Positions 46,565-60,292 of a DNA stretch of 64,000 nucleotides are shown piece after piece (position 1 is the stretch's first letter; every line of letters starts with the position of its first letter). Origin of the DNA: Physcia stellaris (Eukaryota > Ascomycota > Lecanoromycetes > Caliciales > Physciaceae); contig JABSSW010000004.1 in assembly GCA_018902385.1 (NCBI GenBank), positions 1,054,001 to 1,118,000 of the forward strand. The letters run 5' to 3'. The translations under genes and the position numbers were made by a program. The notes beneath the pieces are model-generated. The model had not been told where the DNA came from and did not search any database. It worked only from the letters and a program-made list of their open reading frames with translations.

Positions 46565-46742
46565 TGTTGGAGCATAAGGATCCAGGGCAATAGGTGACCT
46601 AATCGGATAATATGACGGCCCGTGCATCACGTGCTCCTTAGCACCTTGACACTTTCACATCATGTATTCTCACCTTCTAGATAGATAGGTTTTCTAGTTA
46701 ATTGAATCAATGCATTCATTCAGAATCATTGTTATCTTGACA
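46565..46742 (+). repeat. 5' LTR of the copia-type element
   Basis: 178 bp, beginning TG and ending CA. Matches the copy at 51733-51908, with about 14 transitions and one 2-bp length difference between them. Confidence 0.9.
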
Positions 46743-49700
46743 GATTATGAGCTCGGCGTTTTTGCTTGCTTATAAAACAACAAAGCGTCGGATTTTTGAG
46801 TCAATTCTATTAAACAATCGCTTACAGCATTGCTGTACTGCAAAACAGGTTCGAAGAACGCGAGCAACTTCATCGATTTTCGAATTTCAATCACCTCTAT
46901 TACATTATTTTATTTATTTCAACTTCGTCGAATTCGATCTTAGAACGCACATATTACATCAAAATGACGAACGAAATCGAGAAAAATTTTCTTTGAAAAT
47001 TTTCAAAGCTGACAGGTTTTCAGAATTATCATGAATGAAATCGTTAAATGATCAACGTTATGCGAATTGCAGAGTTTTACGAATTTCTCGATTCACAAAA
47101 TGTTCGAAAAAGTCTGTGAAATCAAGTGACGAAATATGAAAGACAATGCTGTATATTCAGAAGCGAGATTTCGAACAAAATCTTCTGTTCTGAATTCGAG
47201 AAAATTCAGCATTTGCTGATCGAATTGTCAACATGTGTGACTTCATCATACAACAATTATTCGATTTTGTTTGAATTGCGATGAAAACATGAAATTATTT
47301 AAAGAAGCGATATTTATCGCAAAATTGATTTCACAAATGATCTGTTCTTAATCGTTTGAAACAAATTCATTACTCGAATTGCAAAAACGCTACAGAGTAT
47401 GAAATTGCATACAAGAACATTCTCAAAAAAATCATCGATTTGAAAATCACGATGAAGAACGCAATAATGATAAAAATGCTCAACAATCTCGATTCAATTT
47501 TCGAAACGTTTTTAATCGTCAAGAACAACGAAACAAAAGAGAATAACGATTTTTTCAACATCGACAAGTTCATTATTGCTGTGAAGCAGAAAGAGAATCG
47601 AATAATCTTGATCAATTTCAATTTGACACGAGTCGGCGATGACAGAAATAACAACAACAATAACAATCGTGACGGACGCAGCTCTCGTGATGATCGTGAA
47701 AATGAACGTGATACAAATAGCAATAATGATTTTATTGAATTTTTATGCAAAAAATGCTACATCATTCATCAACTCGACAATGAGCATTGTTCGGATAAAA
47801 ACGAAATTTGCGATAACAACGACTGCGAAAATTCACGAAATCATAAATCAATCAACTGTATTTGATTTGAAAAAGCTCGTTATTCTGAATGAATAGTCGA
47901 GCAAAAAAAGAAAAACATTTCTACAACGAGTTTTGATTTCATTACTTTTTTTACGTCAAAAGTTCACATTGAAATAATACAGATATCGATTAATAAAGTG
48001 TTTTCTAGTCGCTTCTCATTTTTTATTTGAATTTTCGACTTCGAAGTCACTCATCATTGCTCAAACAATAAGGAATTGTTTTCAAAACAATTGAAGAAAA
48101 TCAACGATATCGCAAATACAGCAAACGATGAAACACTCAACGTTGAAAATCTAAACAATATTACTATTATTTTTTCTAGTAAGGAAATCTTGACGCTTAC
48201 TGATGTTATGTATATTTTTGATCTCAACGTCAATTTAATCAATACATCGAAACTGTATCATCGACAATGAATCATTACATATTTTGCTGATAAATCAGTC
48301 GAATTACACAAAAACGACGATTTAGTAGTTCAAGTCGACTTAATTAACGATTTTTTCGTATTGCGTATCGTTCAGAATTCGATAAATACGATTTTCACTG
48401 TCACGAAGATTGTTATTTTTGCGATATTCGTGTCAGAAACATACGTTTTCGCGTTTACTAAATCTATTATCGATTTGAAGATTTGACATCGTCGTTTGAT
48501 TCATTCGAGATATCGTAACGTCATCGCAAATTCCAGTAAGATTATCGATATGGAAAAAATCAAAGATTTTGTATCAAATGCACTTTGCGAGCTTTGCATG
48601 CTCGATCGTCAACAGATCGAAATATTCAGAATTTCTATTTGAAAATTTGCAGAATTCGCGGTCAAAATCAGCGTTGACATCGGCGATTTTCTTTTTACAA
48701 CGATGAAAAATAATCGTATATTCATATTTATCAAATGTTACGACATCGATATGATGTTCTGATTCGCTCGAAAACATAAATTCGAAATATACAAATGTGT
48801 AATCGATTTCGTCATTTGAATAAAACGTCAGACGAAATGCGATGTCAAAATCATTGTAACAAGCGACGAACTCGACTTCATCGTTTTCAATAATTACTTT
48901 AAGAAGATCGATATTCAATGAGAATTTTTTGTTTTCGATACGTCTCAACAAAATGATTATATCGAACGAATCATGTATATCGTCATGAGTTCTGTACGTT
49001 CTGTACTGAAAGACATGCGATTACCGAAAGGTTTTTGGAATTTCATTGACGAAAACGTCGTCTACGTCAAGAATCGCATCATTATTACAAGCGATGATAA
49101 TAATAAAATCATTACATCGTTCGAAGCGATCAACGAGAAGATTTTCAACGTATTTAATTTTCGAGCGTTGGATTGCAGAGCATATATTCACGTTCTCAAA
49201 ATCATCAAACGTCACAAACTTGACGATCGTTCATGAAAAGACATTTTCGTAAACTATGCAAGTAATAATCAATGGAAAATTTACAATTCACGCATTCGAA
49301 AGATTCACATTATTAGAAACGTACGATTCGACGAGAATTACTCATATTACGATCAAAATCATCGAGTTTTTTCAAATTTTCATGAGCACAACGACGAGCT
49401 CGAAGTAAGCGAATTCTGACATTCGGAAGACGATGTCTGATTCGATCTTCGATTCGAAAAAAATCTTGACTTTTCAGAGAAAGCTTCATCTTCAGGAAAA
49501 GCATTTTCAGAAAAAGTTGTTTCCGTTTCTGTTCAGACTTCAATGACGTCAGAATCTTTATCGTCACGTGACGATGATTCGAATGCAGATGAGTCAGATG
49601 CAAAAAATGCAGAATTGAAGAAATTTGCCGAAATTTCGGAAAATCATGATTATTCAAACGATTCGAACTCGACTTTTATCGATGAGTTTCAGAATTTTCC

Positions 49701-51732
49701 ATTATCTGATGATTTTATTCCTGAAATTTCAACTCTTTTTTCTAGAATTTCACTGCAAAATGAGGATACAATCTCTGAAACTCGCGAAAAATTGAATGAG
49801 AACGAATTAGCAAATGATACATTCATTCAGTCGACTTCATTAGCATCAACACGCAAAAAACGAGATAAGACATTTTCGTCATCATTTTCGAATCGTGATT
49901 TTCGTTTGAAAGTCGATGCAATTACACGTCCGAACTATTACAAAGCAGACAATTTTGACATCAAGCGCATAAAAAACATCAAAAAGTCAAAAAAATTTGC
50001 CAATATCGTGAACAACGTGTATCGAATCAAGCAAATGCTCAAAATTCACATTCATATGATTCGTGTTCTTCATGCATTACAAAGCGATGAAAGTTTCGAT
50101 CTCGATCACGTTTCTGAGTCAATAAATTACAAAAAAGCTCTTAAATCTTCTTACTGACCAGACTGAAAAGTCGCAATGAAGTTGGAAATTGCATTTCATA
50201 TCAAAAACGACATTTGAGAATTAATCAACAAATCACGAGAACGAACGATTATTATTGATCGCTGGATTTTCAAGTTAAAGTATGAAATTGACGATCAGAT
50301 ATTTCGATTCAAAGCTCGTTGAATTGTACATGAATACAAGCAACAAAAAAAAATAGATTACAACGAAATTTGAGTCGAAATTGTGAAATTTTTTTCGTTT
50401 CGTATTTTGTTTGCAATTGCAACAAAGCGACGTCTGCAGATTCAACAAATGAACATCGTTACAGTTTTTCTGTATGAATTGCTGAATGAAAATGTATATG
50501 TCAATCAATTTACAGATTTCATCGAAAATTCTGAATTGATCTGTCATTTTTTGAAAACACTATATGATTTTAAACAGTCATCTCGCGTATGATATGAAAT
50601 TTTACATTTCTATTTGAAAAAACTCGACTTCGATATTACTGAATCCGATCATAGTGTTTTCGTTTCGAAAAACAAAAAATACTACATCGCTGTTTACGTG
50701 AACGATTTATTTTTATTCGATTTCGATATCAAATACATCAATTTCATTAAAATTCGACTGAATAAACGTTTCGAAATGATCGATTTCGATTTCGCACAAC
50801 ATTACTTAGACATCGAAATGATTAAGAAAAATGATTTCATATTTTTGCGTCAAACTACATACTTAAAGAAAATATTGAAGCGTTTCGGCATGAATAAATG
50901 CTCATCTGTGAATTCGTCAATGAAGTCTGAACTTGTCAACGTCTTGATTTTTATCAAAGAAAATCAGCAAATCAATGACGACATTTTGTATTGATATGAT
51001 TCGATCGTAAAGTCATTGATGTATGTTGCAATCAATACTCGCTCAAATATCATGTATACAATCTGTTTACTCAGTAGATTCTGCTTCAATTTCGATTCTA
51101 CTCATATGATCGTTTTTCAACGTTTATTCAAGTACATTCAGAGCACACTTCGTTATGACATCGGATACGCCCACGACGAGAAAAATCCTCATGGATTTAT
51201 CGATGCAGACTGGGCAAAAAACGTAAAAAATCGCCGCTCGATCAGTGAATATGTATTTTTTATTGCCGACGAAGCAGTATTCTGAATTTCGAAACGTCAA
51301 AATCTCGTCGTTTTATCGAGTTGTGAGTTCGAATACTACGCGTTGAACGAAGCGAATAAAAAAGTCAAATGACTTCGTGTTTTATTATTCGAATTCGATC
51401 ACATTGATGTCGCTTTTGCATTAATTTGAATGAATAATCAGGACGTCATTGCACTCAGCAAAAACTTCGAATTTCACAAGCGAACGAAGCACATTGACGT
51501 CAAATATCATTGAATTCGTGAAGTCATTGAAAAAAAGTTAATTCAAGTCGATTACGTTTTTATCGCCAACATGACTGTCGATAAATTAACGAAAACTTTG
51601 ACGTTCAAGGCGCATGCTCGATTTCTTATCTTGTTGCAGATGATCTATTAAAGCGATGCGTAAAATTTAATTCTATCATATCATGATTCAAAAGCTGTTG
51701 TTTTGATCGATTCGGCCACTATTGAGAGGAAG

Positions 51733-51908
51733 TGTTGGAGCATAAGGATTCAGGGCAATAGATGGTCTAATCGGATAATATGACGGCTCGTGCATCACGT
51801 GCTTCTTAGCATCTTGACACTCCCACATCATGTATTTTCACCTCCTAGATAGATGTTTTCTAGTTAATTGAACCAATGCATTCATTCAGAACCATTGTTA
51901 CCTTGACA
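51733..51908 (+). repeat. 3' LTR of the copia-type element
   Basis: 176 bp, same orientation as the 5' LTR, directly preceded by a purine-rich tract and followed by the target-site duplication. Confidence 0.9.
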
Positions 51909-51913
51909 GGTGA

Positions 51914-52608
51914 AAGTATTATGTACCAAAGTGAAGCCAAATGCAACTCTATGACTCATCGAATCTACATACATTGAAATTAACAAGGAAAGACGCAGAG
52001 CTTGGAAGCCAGTAAGCTCTCCGAGCAGCCACAGACCGAAAGACCTTAGTGAAGCTGAGAAGATGTATTGGGCTTCGCCTTCATCATGGGGTCATGGGAA
52101 TGCCCATCTTGATATACCCCGGAGCTTTTCCTAACATCTTAATCTTCCATCTCAAGGCACACTACCACCCATTATTGATTCATGCAAACCGAGTAAATAG
52201 AAACAACATTGACAAACAGCGCGTTGGTAGGAGGCCTTCAAGCCTGCGGGTATTCGAGGTATAAGTAATGCAAGATGCACATGCGTACATAAAGACAAGT
52301 CGTCCCCCCGTAGTCACGTTGCCGCCGTTCCTCCGTTAAACAAGTCCAGAGAACGCCTGTGGAAGGGATTTGCAGAGTTCGAAGCAATCCAAGCAAGCTT
52401 TGAAGTCAAAATACCGAATTTGATGGAAAGGCGTCGAAGTAACTTTTGGTACAAGCTGTGTCGGATATGGTAGATGAGATGGTGAATTAAGCTGTTTTAA
52501 AACGCAGTACAAGACCAAAGCAGTCTTGGCGAAAAGTGCTGCACAATGAGCCTGGCAAAAGTGTACCGAGTGACGCGGCCTAGGATGCCCTAATCCAGTT
52601 CAGACCAC
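51914..52608. other. Intergenic between retroelement and bHLH gene
   Basis: About 700 bases, normal base composition again. 3' side of the bHLH gene; nothing recognised. Confidence 0.4.
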
Positions 52609-54276
52609 TTAGCGGCGCTCCTCTGTATATTGGACGCCTTGCATGGTGGTAGGAGCAGCGTTTCCAGTCGTAAGTGGTGGGAGCGAGCGGGACGGATCGG
52701 GTCCTGGAGCACCATACCCTATGTGGGGAGCAAGTCCAGCAGGCGGCTGACCTCGAGACTGTTGTGGCTGTCGAAAATGTTCATTCTCCTGGAAAAGCCG
52801 TTGATTTTCATGACGGAGGGCCTCGTTTTCGCGGCGCATTCGCTCCAGCTCATGATCTGCCATCGCCATTTGCTCTTGTGCTTGGCGACCTGCGTTGACC
52901 GAGCATTCTAGGCTTTTAATGTAATCCGATGCTACTACAGTCAGTTTCTTCACGTTCTTAATGAACTTGGTTCATTGGGTTCACCTACCTTTTGATAGGA
53001 TTTCCCATTTGCTTGATTTGCTACCATGACTTGCTGGAATTTGCGCTCTGAGCCCGTCGAAAAGATACTTCATTTCCGTTCGCCGCTTGCGCTCTGCGAG
53101 TTTATGGCTAGCACGCAAAGCTGGAGTACGACTGTATGGCGATGTAGCATCAGGAGAATCCGACTCGCCAGTCAGTTGGCTGACTTGTTTATGGGGAAGC
53201 GAGTGATGGTGTGCGCCCGACATCTCTGTCACACGAAATCAGCACTTTGCGCCCAGCAACTGAAGATGTCGAAAACATACCATCGTCTAGTCGGTGTTGT
53301 CCAGGCGGTAGGCGAGAATCTGTGGTGAAGACGCTACTTGTGATCGAAGTATGATCACTGTTCCGACGAGACATGGCTGTCGTTGTAGACCGGGGATCAT
53401 CTCCACTTCCACTAGATCTGTTGGACATATCTGGATCGGGGAAAGCATAAGGTTGACCTGCAGTTGGCTTATCCGCGTTGTAAACCTCTCGCATTGGATT
53501 TGCACTGATGACAGGTGCCGTCCGGGTGGAAAATGCATGACGGGACTCGCCAGGCATAGGGCTCAGGGGCGACATTGGCTGCTGCATATTCGAGGAAGCT
53601 CTGGAGTTTCGCAGGCCATTGATAGCGGGGTTCATGCCTCTTTCACGCTGCAAGCTGACGGCAATGGAGCTCTGCGATGCGTTCGTACTCCCACCATAAG
53701 GCGAAGCACCTGCACCATTGAGGTGAAGGTTATTGAAGCCATTGTTGACTTGACTTCCCAAGCTGCTTCGTCGAGAGTCTTGCGGTGGAAACTCCTGGCT
53801 GGTGCGGAACTGAGATCCATCGTTATGCTGGTTCAGCGTCGGCAAGCCCAAGCTCTGTTGCGGGGGAGCAAAGCCCGGTGAGGGGTGAGAGTTGCCAAAG
53901 GGAAAGTCTGCCGGATGTGAAGTGGCGCCCAATTGACTCGAGTTAGAAGCGCGATGCGGAGAACTTAGTCCAGAGGACTGGTAGTATCCATTTAGACCGG
54001 ATGAGTAGGCAGACGAGCCTAGTAGTCAAGTGAGCACTCCAGCAGCGTGGAGGGAGAAGCTCCGGGGATGCAAGACTTACGGGTACTTTGAGGTTGACTT
54101 GGCCATTGATCCGAGTCACGGTTGTTGGGTGGATACGTGGGCGATGAAAGTTGACCGTTTGTTCCCGCAGGCAGTTGATTGGTCAATGTTGCAATCGAGG
54201 GCAACTGAGCCTGGCGAGAGCTGTTGTTATCTGTAGGACGTCCATTGGGCGGCGGAGACTCCCAGATTCTGCTCAT
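52609..54276 (-). CDS. bHLH transcription factor
   Basis: Four exons: 54081-54276, 53281-54018, 52989-53225 and 52609-52931. All introns are 55-62 nt with canonical ends, giving 497 residues. It starts MSRIWESPPPNGRPTDN. A long Ser/Pro/Asn/Gln-rich disordered region precedes the bHLH domain at about residues 344-400: basic part RASHKLAERKRRTEM with the E-R E-box-binding pattern, helix 1 KYLFDGLRAQIP, loop with SKSSKWEILSK, and helix 2 ASDYIKSLE running into a leucine/coiled-coil extension (ELERMRRENEALRHENQRLF). It should bind E-box DNA as a dimer in the nucleus. The pathway is not evident; I give no orthologue name. Confidence 0.9.
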
Positions 54277-57198
54277 CTTGACTTTAGATTAGAGCACTCT
54301 GGTTCTGGCGTACCGCTTGAGTCCAGAAGCCCAGGAGGATATCTTTACGGATTTTCGGTCAAACGTTGCGCATCTGAGAAGAGAACTAGGATATGTTACA
54401 AGGTAGGTACTAGAGTGGAGAGTCGGAGGCCAAGTCGAGATGAGCAATGATGACTGTATCCCATCCACGTGCTTCCCACGTTGTAGAAAGACGATCGGCT
54501 GATCAAGCAAGGTGACCCCACCAGAGCATGCCTCAGTCAAGTCTACGGGACTGCTACCAAGGACAACTCTTTTGAAGGATATGGAAGATGCGATGAAATG
54601 ATTAGAGAAAGGATAATGTAGAAATAGAAAATATCCGGTCTTTACCGGATCTGGCTGTCGATGTTGAAGTGGGTCTAGTAGAGTGGTCCTGCGCTGGAGA
54701 AATCGGATATCTGGTGCAACGTGGATCTGGCGCAGGCAACAAGTAAAAAGGTGGAGAAAAGGGTGACTCGTTCCTTCAGCCTCGTGGAATCATGTGAAAA
54801 AGGCGATGTTGGCGCTCTTGCTTCAGCTGTACAAGGGGGCGTCGTATCCCATTCCGTTGCTGGCCTTGCTCGCGAAACCCCCAACAAAAGTCCTCCTCCA
54901 AAAACCAAAGGTTGAAATGCAAGTAACGGTCAATGTTGAAATCTTAACCGGCCGATAGACTGTTGTTGACCTTCAACTGGCTTCCCCCATGCTTCCGGTT
55001 ATCACGGCACCTTCTGTGATTGGTCCTTTACCTGCGCTCGGATGATCGACTAGTGGGACTTCTCGCAGAGAAAAAGGTCGGATGGTGCGTCGAGACAAAT
55101 GTGTAGGGCGTATGGCCGCGACAAATAGAATGAAAAGTGCAGGAAGATGAAGGAGTGAACGGTCGCAAGAAAGAAGATGGAGGTTGTCGAAGGAAGCACC
55201 CCCCTGGAACGGCGGCCCTCGACAAGCTAAATCTTAGCACTCTTGCTCCCTTGCAGTTCCTTCCGGCCCTCCTAGCGAAACAAGTGGCAGGGATCTACCA
55301 GCATCTCATCTCATCCCTGCCTGCTCGTCCCAAATCCTTTAAAGAGACGCCAATCCCCTAGAACTTGGATACTTCCCAGCTTCCAACCGTGTAAGATGTC
55401 CGTTCAGCGACAGCTCTTGTCCCACTGGAGTCGTCGCACAGAGTTTGCATCGCCCTTCCTCGTCCCCATGTGGTGGTGTGCTGAATTGGGGGGCTTCTAG
55501 ACCAACGAAATCGAGTGGCGCTGCATTCGGCATGGAGCTTGGGGACTTTGCGACGTGCCATTTGCTGGATGCTCCGTCGCTTGCATGCCTGTCTGGGGGG
55601 CCACGTTATGTGCCACGAGGCCTTGGTTCATCCGAACATCTTAGTTGCCATGTTAAATTTCGGTTGGCTGACGTTGTTTCCAAGCTTTCGAATCGATACA
55701 TGGTCCGCCAAAAAGCTCATGGTGCATGGTGCGCTTCCAGGACCTCGCCGCCCACGTTCCCAGTCACAGGAGACCCCTTCATGCATTGCTGACAGCAGCT
55801 GCACCATAATCCCACATCTGTCAATATTTAGAAGGACGATGATGCAGTGTCGTGACAAATTCGGCTCCAGCTACGTCTTCCCAGATCCTCGGACCGGAAA
55901 ACCGCGGGTTGCTTTCCGTTTCGATCACTTCCCCGGATAAAGGTTTACATGCATACGGCACAAGAGATCCTCATGGATGAGATTGACGACTTCATTCACT
56001 CTAGTACCGGTCACCGCGTGAGGCTGTAAGGCTCACATGCGCTTTGATGGGATTCGAACAGTAAGCGGACGTCAAATCGCACGTGATGACAGGCATGATT
56101 AAGGTATGAGACATCTCTTGTTCATTTGAGTGAGCGTGCGCGTAAGCGCCCGCTGGACAATGCTATTACATCCTTCCTCAGAAGCTCTTGACCCGGTCTG
56201 TCTGTACTCTAAGAAGGTTTCAGGCTGCATGTCTACAATATGTCTCGGACAACCGTGAAAACTGGCACAACAAGCAAATCCTCCCTCCAACCAATTTTTC
56301 ACATCACCCTTGATGCCCACCCTCCTCTTATGAGGCTTCGATTGCTGACCCAGCTGATGGTGCCTTCGAAACAGACGAGTGGCACAGTGATTGGACGAGC
56401 TTTGAAGATCGACGATTCGCTCGCAAGTACGATAGTGAGTTAGGGGAAGATCACGCACCGGGCCGCTCAAGACAAATGCCGGAATCCTTCCACACTTCCT
56501 TTTCCTGATTCGTCTCGCTTGCTGGCCAATCCCAGTCGGCTAGCTCAAATCCTGCCGTTCCATCGACAGCTGAGAGCTGAATCCTGAACACTTCTCCGCT
56601 GGACCGCTGACTGCAACGAAACAAACGTCAAAGACCACCATAATTAGCCTCCGACATGGAAATCACGACTGTCCGTCTTCCTCCAGTACCTGTAGGATGC
56701 CTATCGATATCAATCCAACAGATGTCCCTCCCCGACCATGCGACGATTCGCAGGAGACGGGCAAGATGACAGGAGTCTTGAAGTATTCTAGGGTATACGA
56801 TAGTGGCATAGCGCCTTCACGCAACCAGTTTAAGAGCCCCTGGCCTTGCACAAGGCACAGGATCTGGCGTCACGCTTGATGTGGCCCTCAGCGCTTCGAA
56901 GGGGCTGAAATCGCCAGGTTACTTGAATGCTATATTACCGTTCCGCCGACGTAGCCTATAGTCGATCAGCGGGCGGCGGCATAGCACTCGTACGCTCAAT
57001 CATTGGGGTATGTACCAATCACCCAGCTCTGCTGCAGGTGCCGACAATTCATCCCATACACCAGCCAATCACTAGGGAGGGTCTAGTGGCACGGATTGGC
57101 AAGGCTGTGCGCTCTGCACATAACCTCTGTCGATCTCGTAATGGCATCTTTTCCTACAAGGCTTACGATCTAGAGCGGGATATTCTTGACAATCTACC
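54277..57198. other. Long intergenic region before the NACHT-ankyrin gene
   Basis: 2.9 kb with no convincing gene. A small perfect hairpin (ATCCGGT, 4-base loop, ACCGGAT) lies at 54633-54650 in the bHLH 5' region. Frames up to 140 codons exist on both strands but show no motif, no splice continuity and many atypical residues. I found no RNA gene. Confidence 0.4.
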
Positions 57199-60144
57199 AT
57201 GGCGGAGGTCGTCGGTATCGTATCCAGTATTCTCACGATCCTTGAAGCGAGCAAAATAGTCGTTAGGTTCCTAGACGATGTTAAGCATGCCTCCGTCGAA
57301 CGCAATCGGCTTCACATCGAGATCCTCAGCGCGATTACCTGGTTAGGCGCTTTGAAAACCAAAGTCGAAGAATCCAAGGCCGGAGGACCTGAGCTATCTA
57401 CCCTGGAATCTCTAGCAATGCCCGACGGGCTTCTGGCAGAGATGCAAAAGCTACTAGACAGGATAGCTAGGAAGCTCAACCCCACTGATGGTCATCGAAG
57501 TCTGAAGGGCGCTTTGATCTGGCCATTCGACAGAAAAGAGATCCAAGAAATGATTTCTACCGTTCACCGATACAATTCCTGCTTCGTACTTGCGCTCCAA
57601 AATGATAGCATGTTCGTTTGGATATAGAATCGGTCCCACTGAATACTCAAAATGCTTATTTCTGTTAGAGAGTTACTGAAGGAACTTGACAAGAAGGTGG
57701 ATACGCTAAACAAATTCATTTTCGATACAAAAGCCGAGGAAGGTATTTATTCAGAGCCTTCGTGGTCAAAGGCACTTTTTTTAAGATATTGTTGGCTTAT
57801 CGGTCAGGATAGGGGAGAGCCGATTGAGCGAGAGCATCCGAAAATGGCTGTCAGCGCCAGACCCTTCAAGTAATTTCAATTCCGCATTAAGGAAACGTGA
57901 GCCATCAACAGGGCTCTGGTTCATCCATGGGGGCAACTTTGCCGAATGGCAGTGCACTCCAAGTTCATTCTTTTGGTTACATGGCATCCGTAAGGACAAC
58001 CGATTGCCATCGTTGCTGCATGGAGATGACTTACGTTAACAGCTGGGTGTGGCAAGACCGTCCTTTGGTCAGTTCCTCGCCGTGCCTCTTTCGAAGAGAT
58101 TGTGTAGTGTGGAAAATTAGCGCTGACAGAATTCAGCACCACAATCGTCCAGACGACCATGGAGCATTGTCAATCGGCATCCAATCAAGAATCAATCCTG
58201 CTATATTTCTATTTTGACTTTCAGGACCCAACAAAGCAGACTTCTGGTCAACTGATAAGATCTCTAATCAGCCAGGGACTTGCTAAGATCCCTGTGATAC
58301 CTTTAGCACTGAAGAACCTTTACACCCAATGTTTACAGGTTACGGTGCAGCCAACACTGGATAGTTTTATCGTTATATTCCACGCTCTTCTTCTTCGACT
58401 GGACGATGCATATGTGATTATTGATGCAATGGATGAATGCACAGACCGAGAGACGATGCTCAATATGATCACGCAAATACTATCCTGGAAGACGAATATT
58501 CGCATTCTAGCCACAAGTCGAAAGGAAGAGGATATTCATGAAGCATTGCAGTCCCTGACGACTCACCAGATATGCATCGAGAGTTCGCTTGTTGACGCCG
58601 ACATTCGCACGTTCATCAGTCAGAAACTTCGTAATGATCCGAAATTCAAAAAATGGCCCCCGGAAATCCATTCCGAGATCGAGACGACTCTAGTAAAGGG
58701 GGCAAATGGAATGTATCATGGTTCACTCCCCTGTTGCTCTCTCAGCTACTGAAATTGTCGCAGGTTTCAGTGGGTAGTTTGCCAACTGGACGAGCTACGA
58801 AACTGCCTTAAAACTTCGCAAATACACCAAACCTTGGCAAATTTGCCAAAAACTCTCAACGTTACATACGGCCAGATTCTGTCGAGAATCAATGACATGT
58901 GGCATCAAGATGTCTCCAGGGTCCTTGAATGCATGGTGTATTCTCACCGGTCATTGGGAACCAAGGAGTTGGCCGACTTTCTCGCTATCGATGTGGAGCA
59001 ACATCGGTACGACAGCGATTCTGGGCTAATGGACAGTTCTGACATTTTCGTTATGTGTCCCAATTTGATCACGGCTGACACGTATGCCGGAGCATCTTTT
59101 CAACGATGTCACGGTGAACCGGTGAAATTTGTTCACTTCTCTGTCAAGGAGTATCTACTGTCGAAAGATCGAGCCGCTGGCCCTGCTCCTAGAATCTCCT
59201 TCGCCACCGAAGTACATGGTAGGATAGCCGAGATGTGCCTTGTTTACCTCATTGAAAATATACAACCACATGAAAGAAGGCTTTCAATAGGAAATGTTAT
59301 CGACGACAAGCCCTTCGAGGACGAAAGGTTTCCTCTGGCTGGATATGCGGCAACCCAGTGGACTCATCACGCTCGGGGTGCTGATCCAGGGAATCACCGT
59401 CTCAATGAGCTGATCTTGAGGTTTTTACAGTCAGATGTCCTTTTCGTGACATGGGTGAAAATCCGCGTCGGTAGTAGAGGTTTCTGGGCGGCAACTCGAG
59501 GTCCTTTGTACTACGCATCAGAGGAGGGTTTAGCCCATATTGTTCAATTGATGCTGTGCCAAGGCGCGGCGGACCTTTACAGAAACCATAGGAACTCCTA
59601 CGCCATGATTGCTCTGAGCGTAGCTTTGCAAAAGGGTTATTCATCAGTCTTTCGGGTGCTGATTGACCATGGAGCACTGATCAATGATCCCACTGGAAAA
59701 GTACATGTATTATTGATTGACGCAGCGGCGCGTGGCAACCTTGAGTGTATCAAATTGTTGCTTGCCTGCGGGGCAGATATCCAAGGCAGCCGAGACAGAG
59801 ACGAGACGACCGCGCTGTACAGAGCAATCAGGGCCGGTCACGTTGAGATTGCGAAATTCCTCCTTGAAAAAGGTGCAGATCCTTTCTGGGAAATTGAGGG
59901 CCGTCACCCTTCTCCGTTCTGGCTGGCTGTCGAAAAAGGATATACCGCCTTGGTCGAGTCAATACTTGCTCCGGGACAGAAGGCCAAAGACGCTATGGGA
60001 GCCATCCTCGGTCGTGCCCCAGATATCGCCATGGCGCAACTCCTTCTCGATCATGGCGCAGATGTTAACGAAGTCAATGGGTTTGGCAATTCGATGTTGC
60101 GTACCGCACAATTGTACTCCTGCCCAGGGTACCGGATCTGTTAA
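57199..60144 (+). CDS. NLR-like receptor: NACHT NTPase with ankyrin repeats
   Basis: Six exons: 57199-57611, 57669-57742, 57786-57989, 58043-58067, 58137-58712 and 58764-60144. All are in phase, giving 890 residues. An N-terminal helical domain (MAEVVGIVSSILTILEASKI) is of the kind placed before fungal NACHT domains, followed by KWLSAPDPSSNFNSALRKR. NACHT: P-loop HGIPGCGKTVLC near residue 235, Walker B DAYVIIDAMDECTD near 330, then RILATSRKEED, and GMFQWVVCQLDELRNCL. Ankyrin-like repeats run from about 683 (KLLLACGADIQG, KFLLEKGADPF, QLLLDHGADVN). Such STAND proteins act in fungal non-self recognition and programmed cell death. The frame may shift at about 60088 and continue to 60323 (VPDLLMRHGAVLD); one extra G would give 951 codons including the stop. 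Exon 4 is only 25 nt. Confidence 0.85.
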
Positions 60145-60292
60145 TGAGACATGGTGCGGTATTGGACAGCAATTTGAAACCGAAAACTTTTTACGGAAGA
60201 AACTTGGAGCACATATCATGGGGATCTTTGCGAAATCCAAATCCGGACAATCTCGCTAGTCCGTCTCAAGACTCCCTGTCCCTGGAAAGGCA

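Larger units (their letters stand above)
46565..51908 (+). mobile_element. Broken Ty1/copia-type LTR retroelement (fossil)
   Basis: A 5.34-kb LTR element flanked by a 5-bp target-site duplication (GGTGA at 46560-46564 and 51909-51913). LTRs start TGTTGG and end TTGACA. A purine-rich tract just before the 3' LTR fits a polypurine tract. The interior is far more AT-rich than the host DNA around it. Parts in order: a gag-like region with a zinc-knuckle-like Cys/His stretch (about 47360-47870), a poorly preserved middle, reverse-transcriptase-like sequence (about 50160-50990) and RNase H-like sequence (about 51000-51650); this order is that of copia elements. It is clearly broken, with many breaks (well over a dozen). 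The two LTRs are about 92% identical and every substitution is a transition, as expected after RIP, so the divergence overstates age. Confidence 0.88.

Noticed and set aside
46747-51700. The AT-rich block as a mitochondrial insertion, centromere piece or foreign gene island
   Set aside because: It begins and ends at matching LTRs with a target-site duplication and carries copia-type motifs; RIP explains the base composition.
54633-54650. 7-base hairpin as a terminator or regulatory RNA
   Set aside because: Too short, and fungal Pol II genes do not use such terminators.
55445-55940. Frames of 115 and 141 codons as genes
   Set aside because: They overlap each other and a minus-strand frame, with odd composition, no motif and no splice support.
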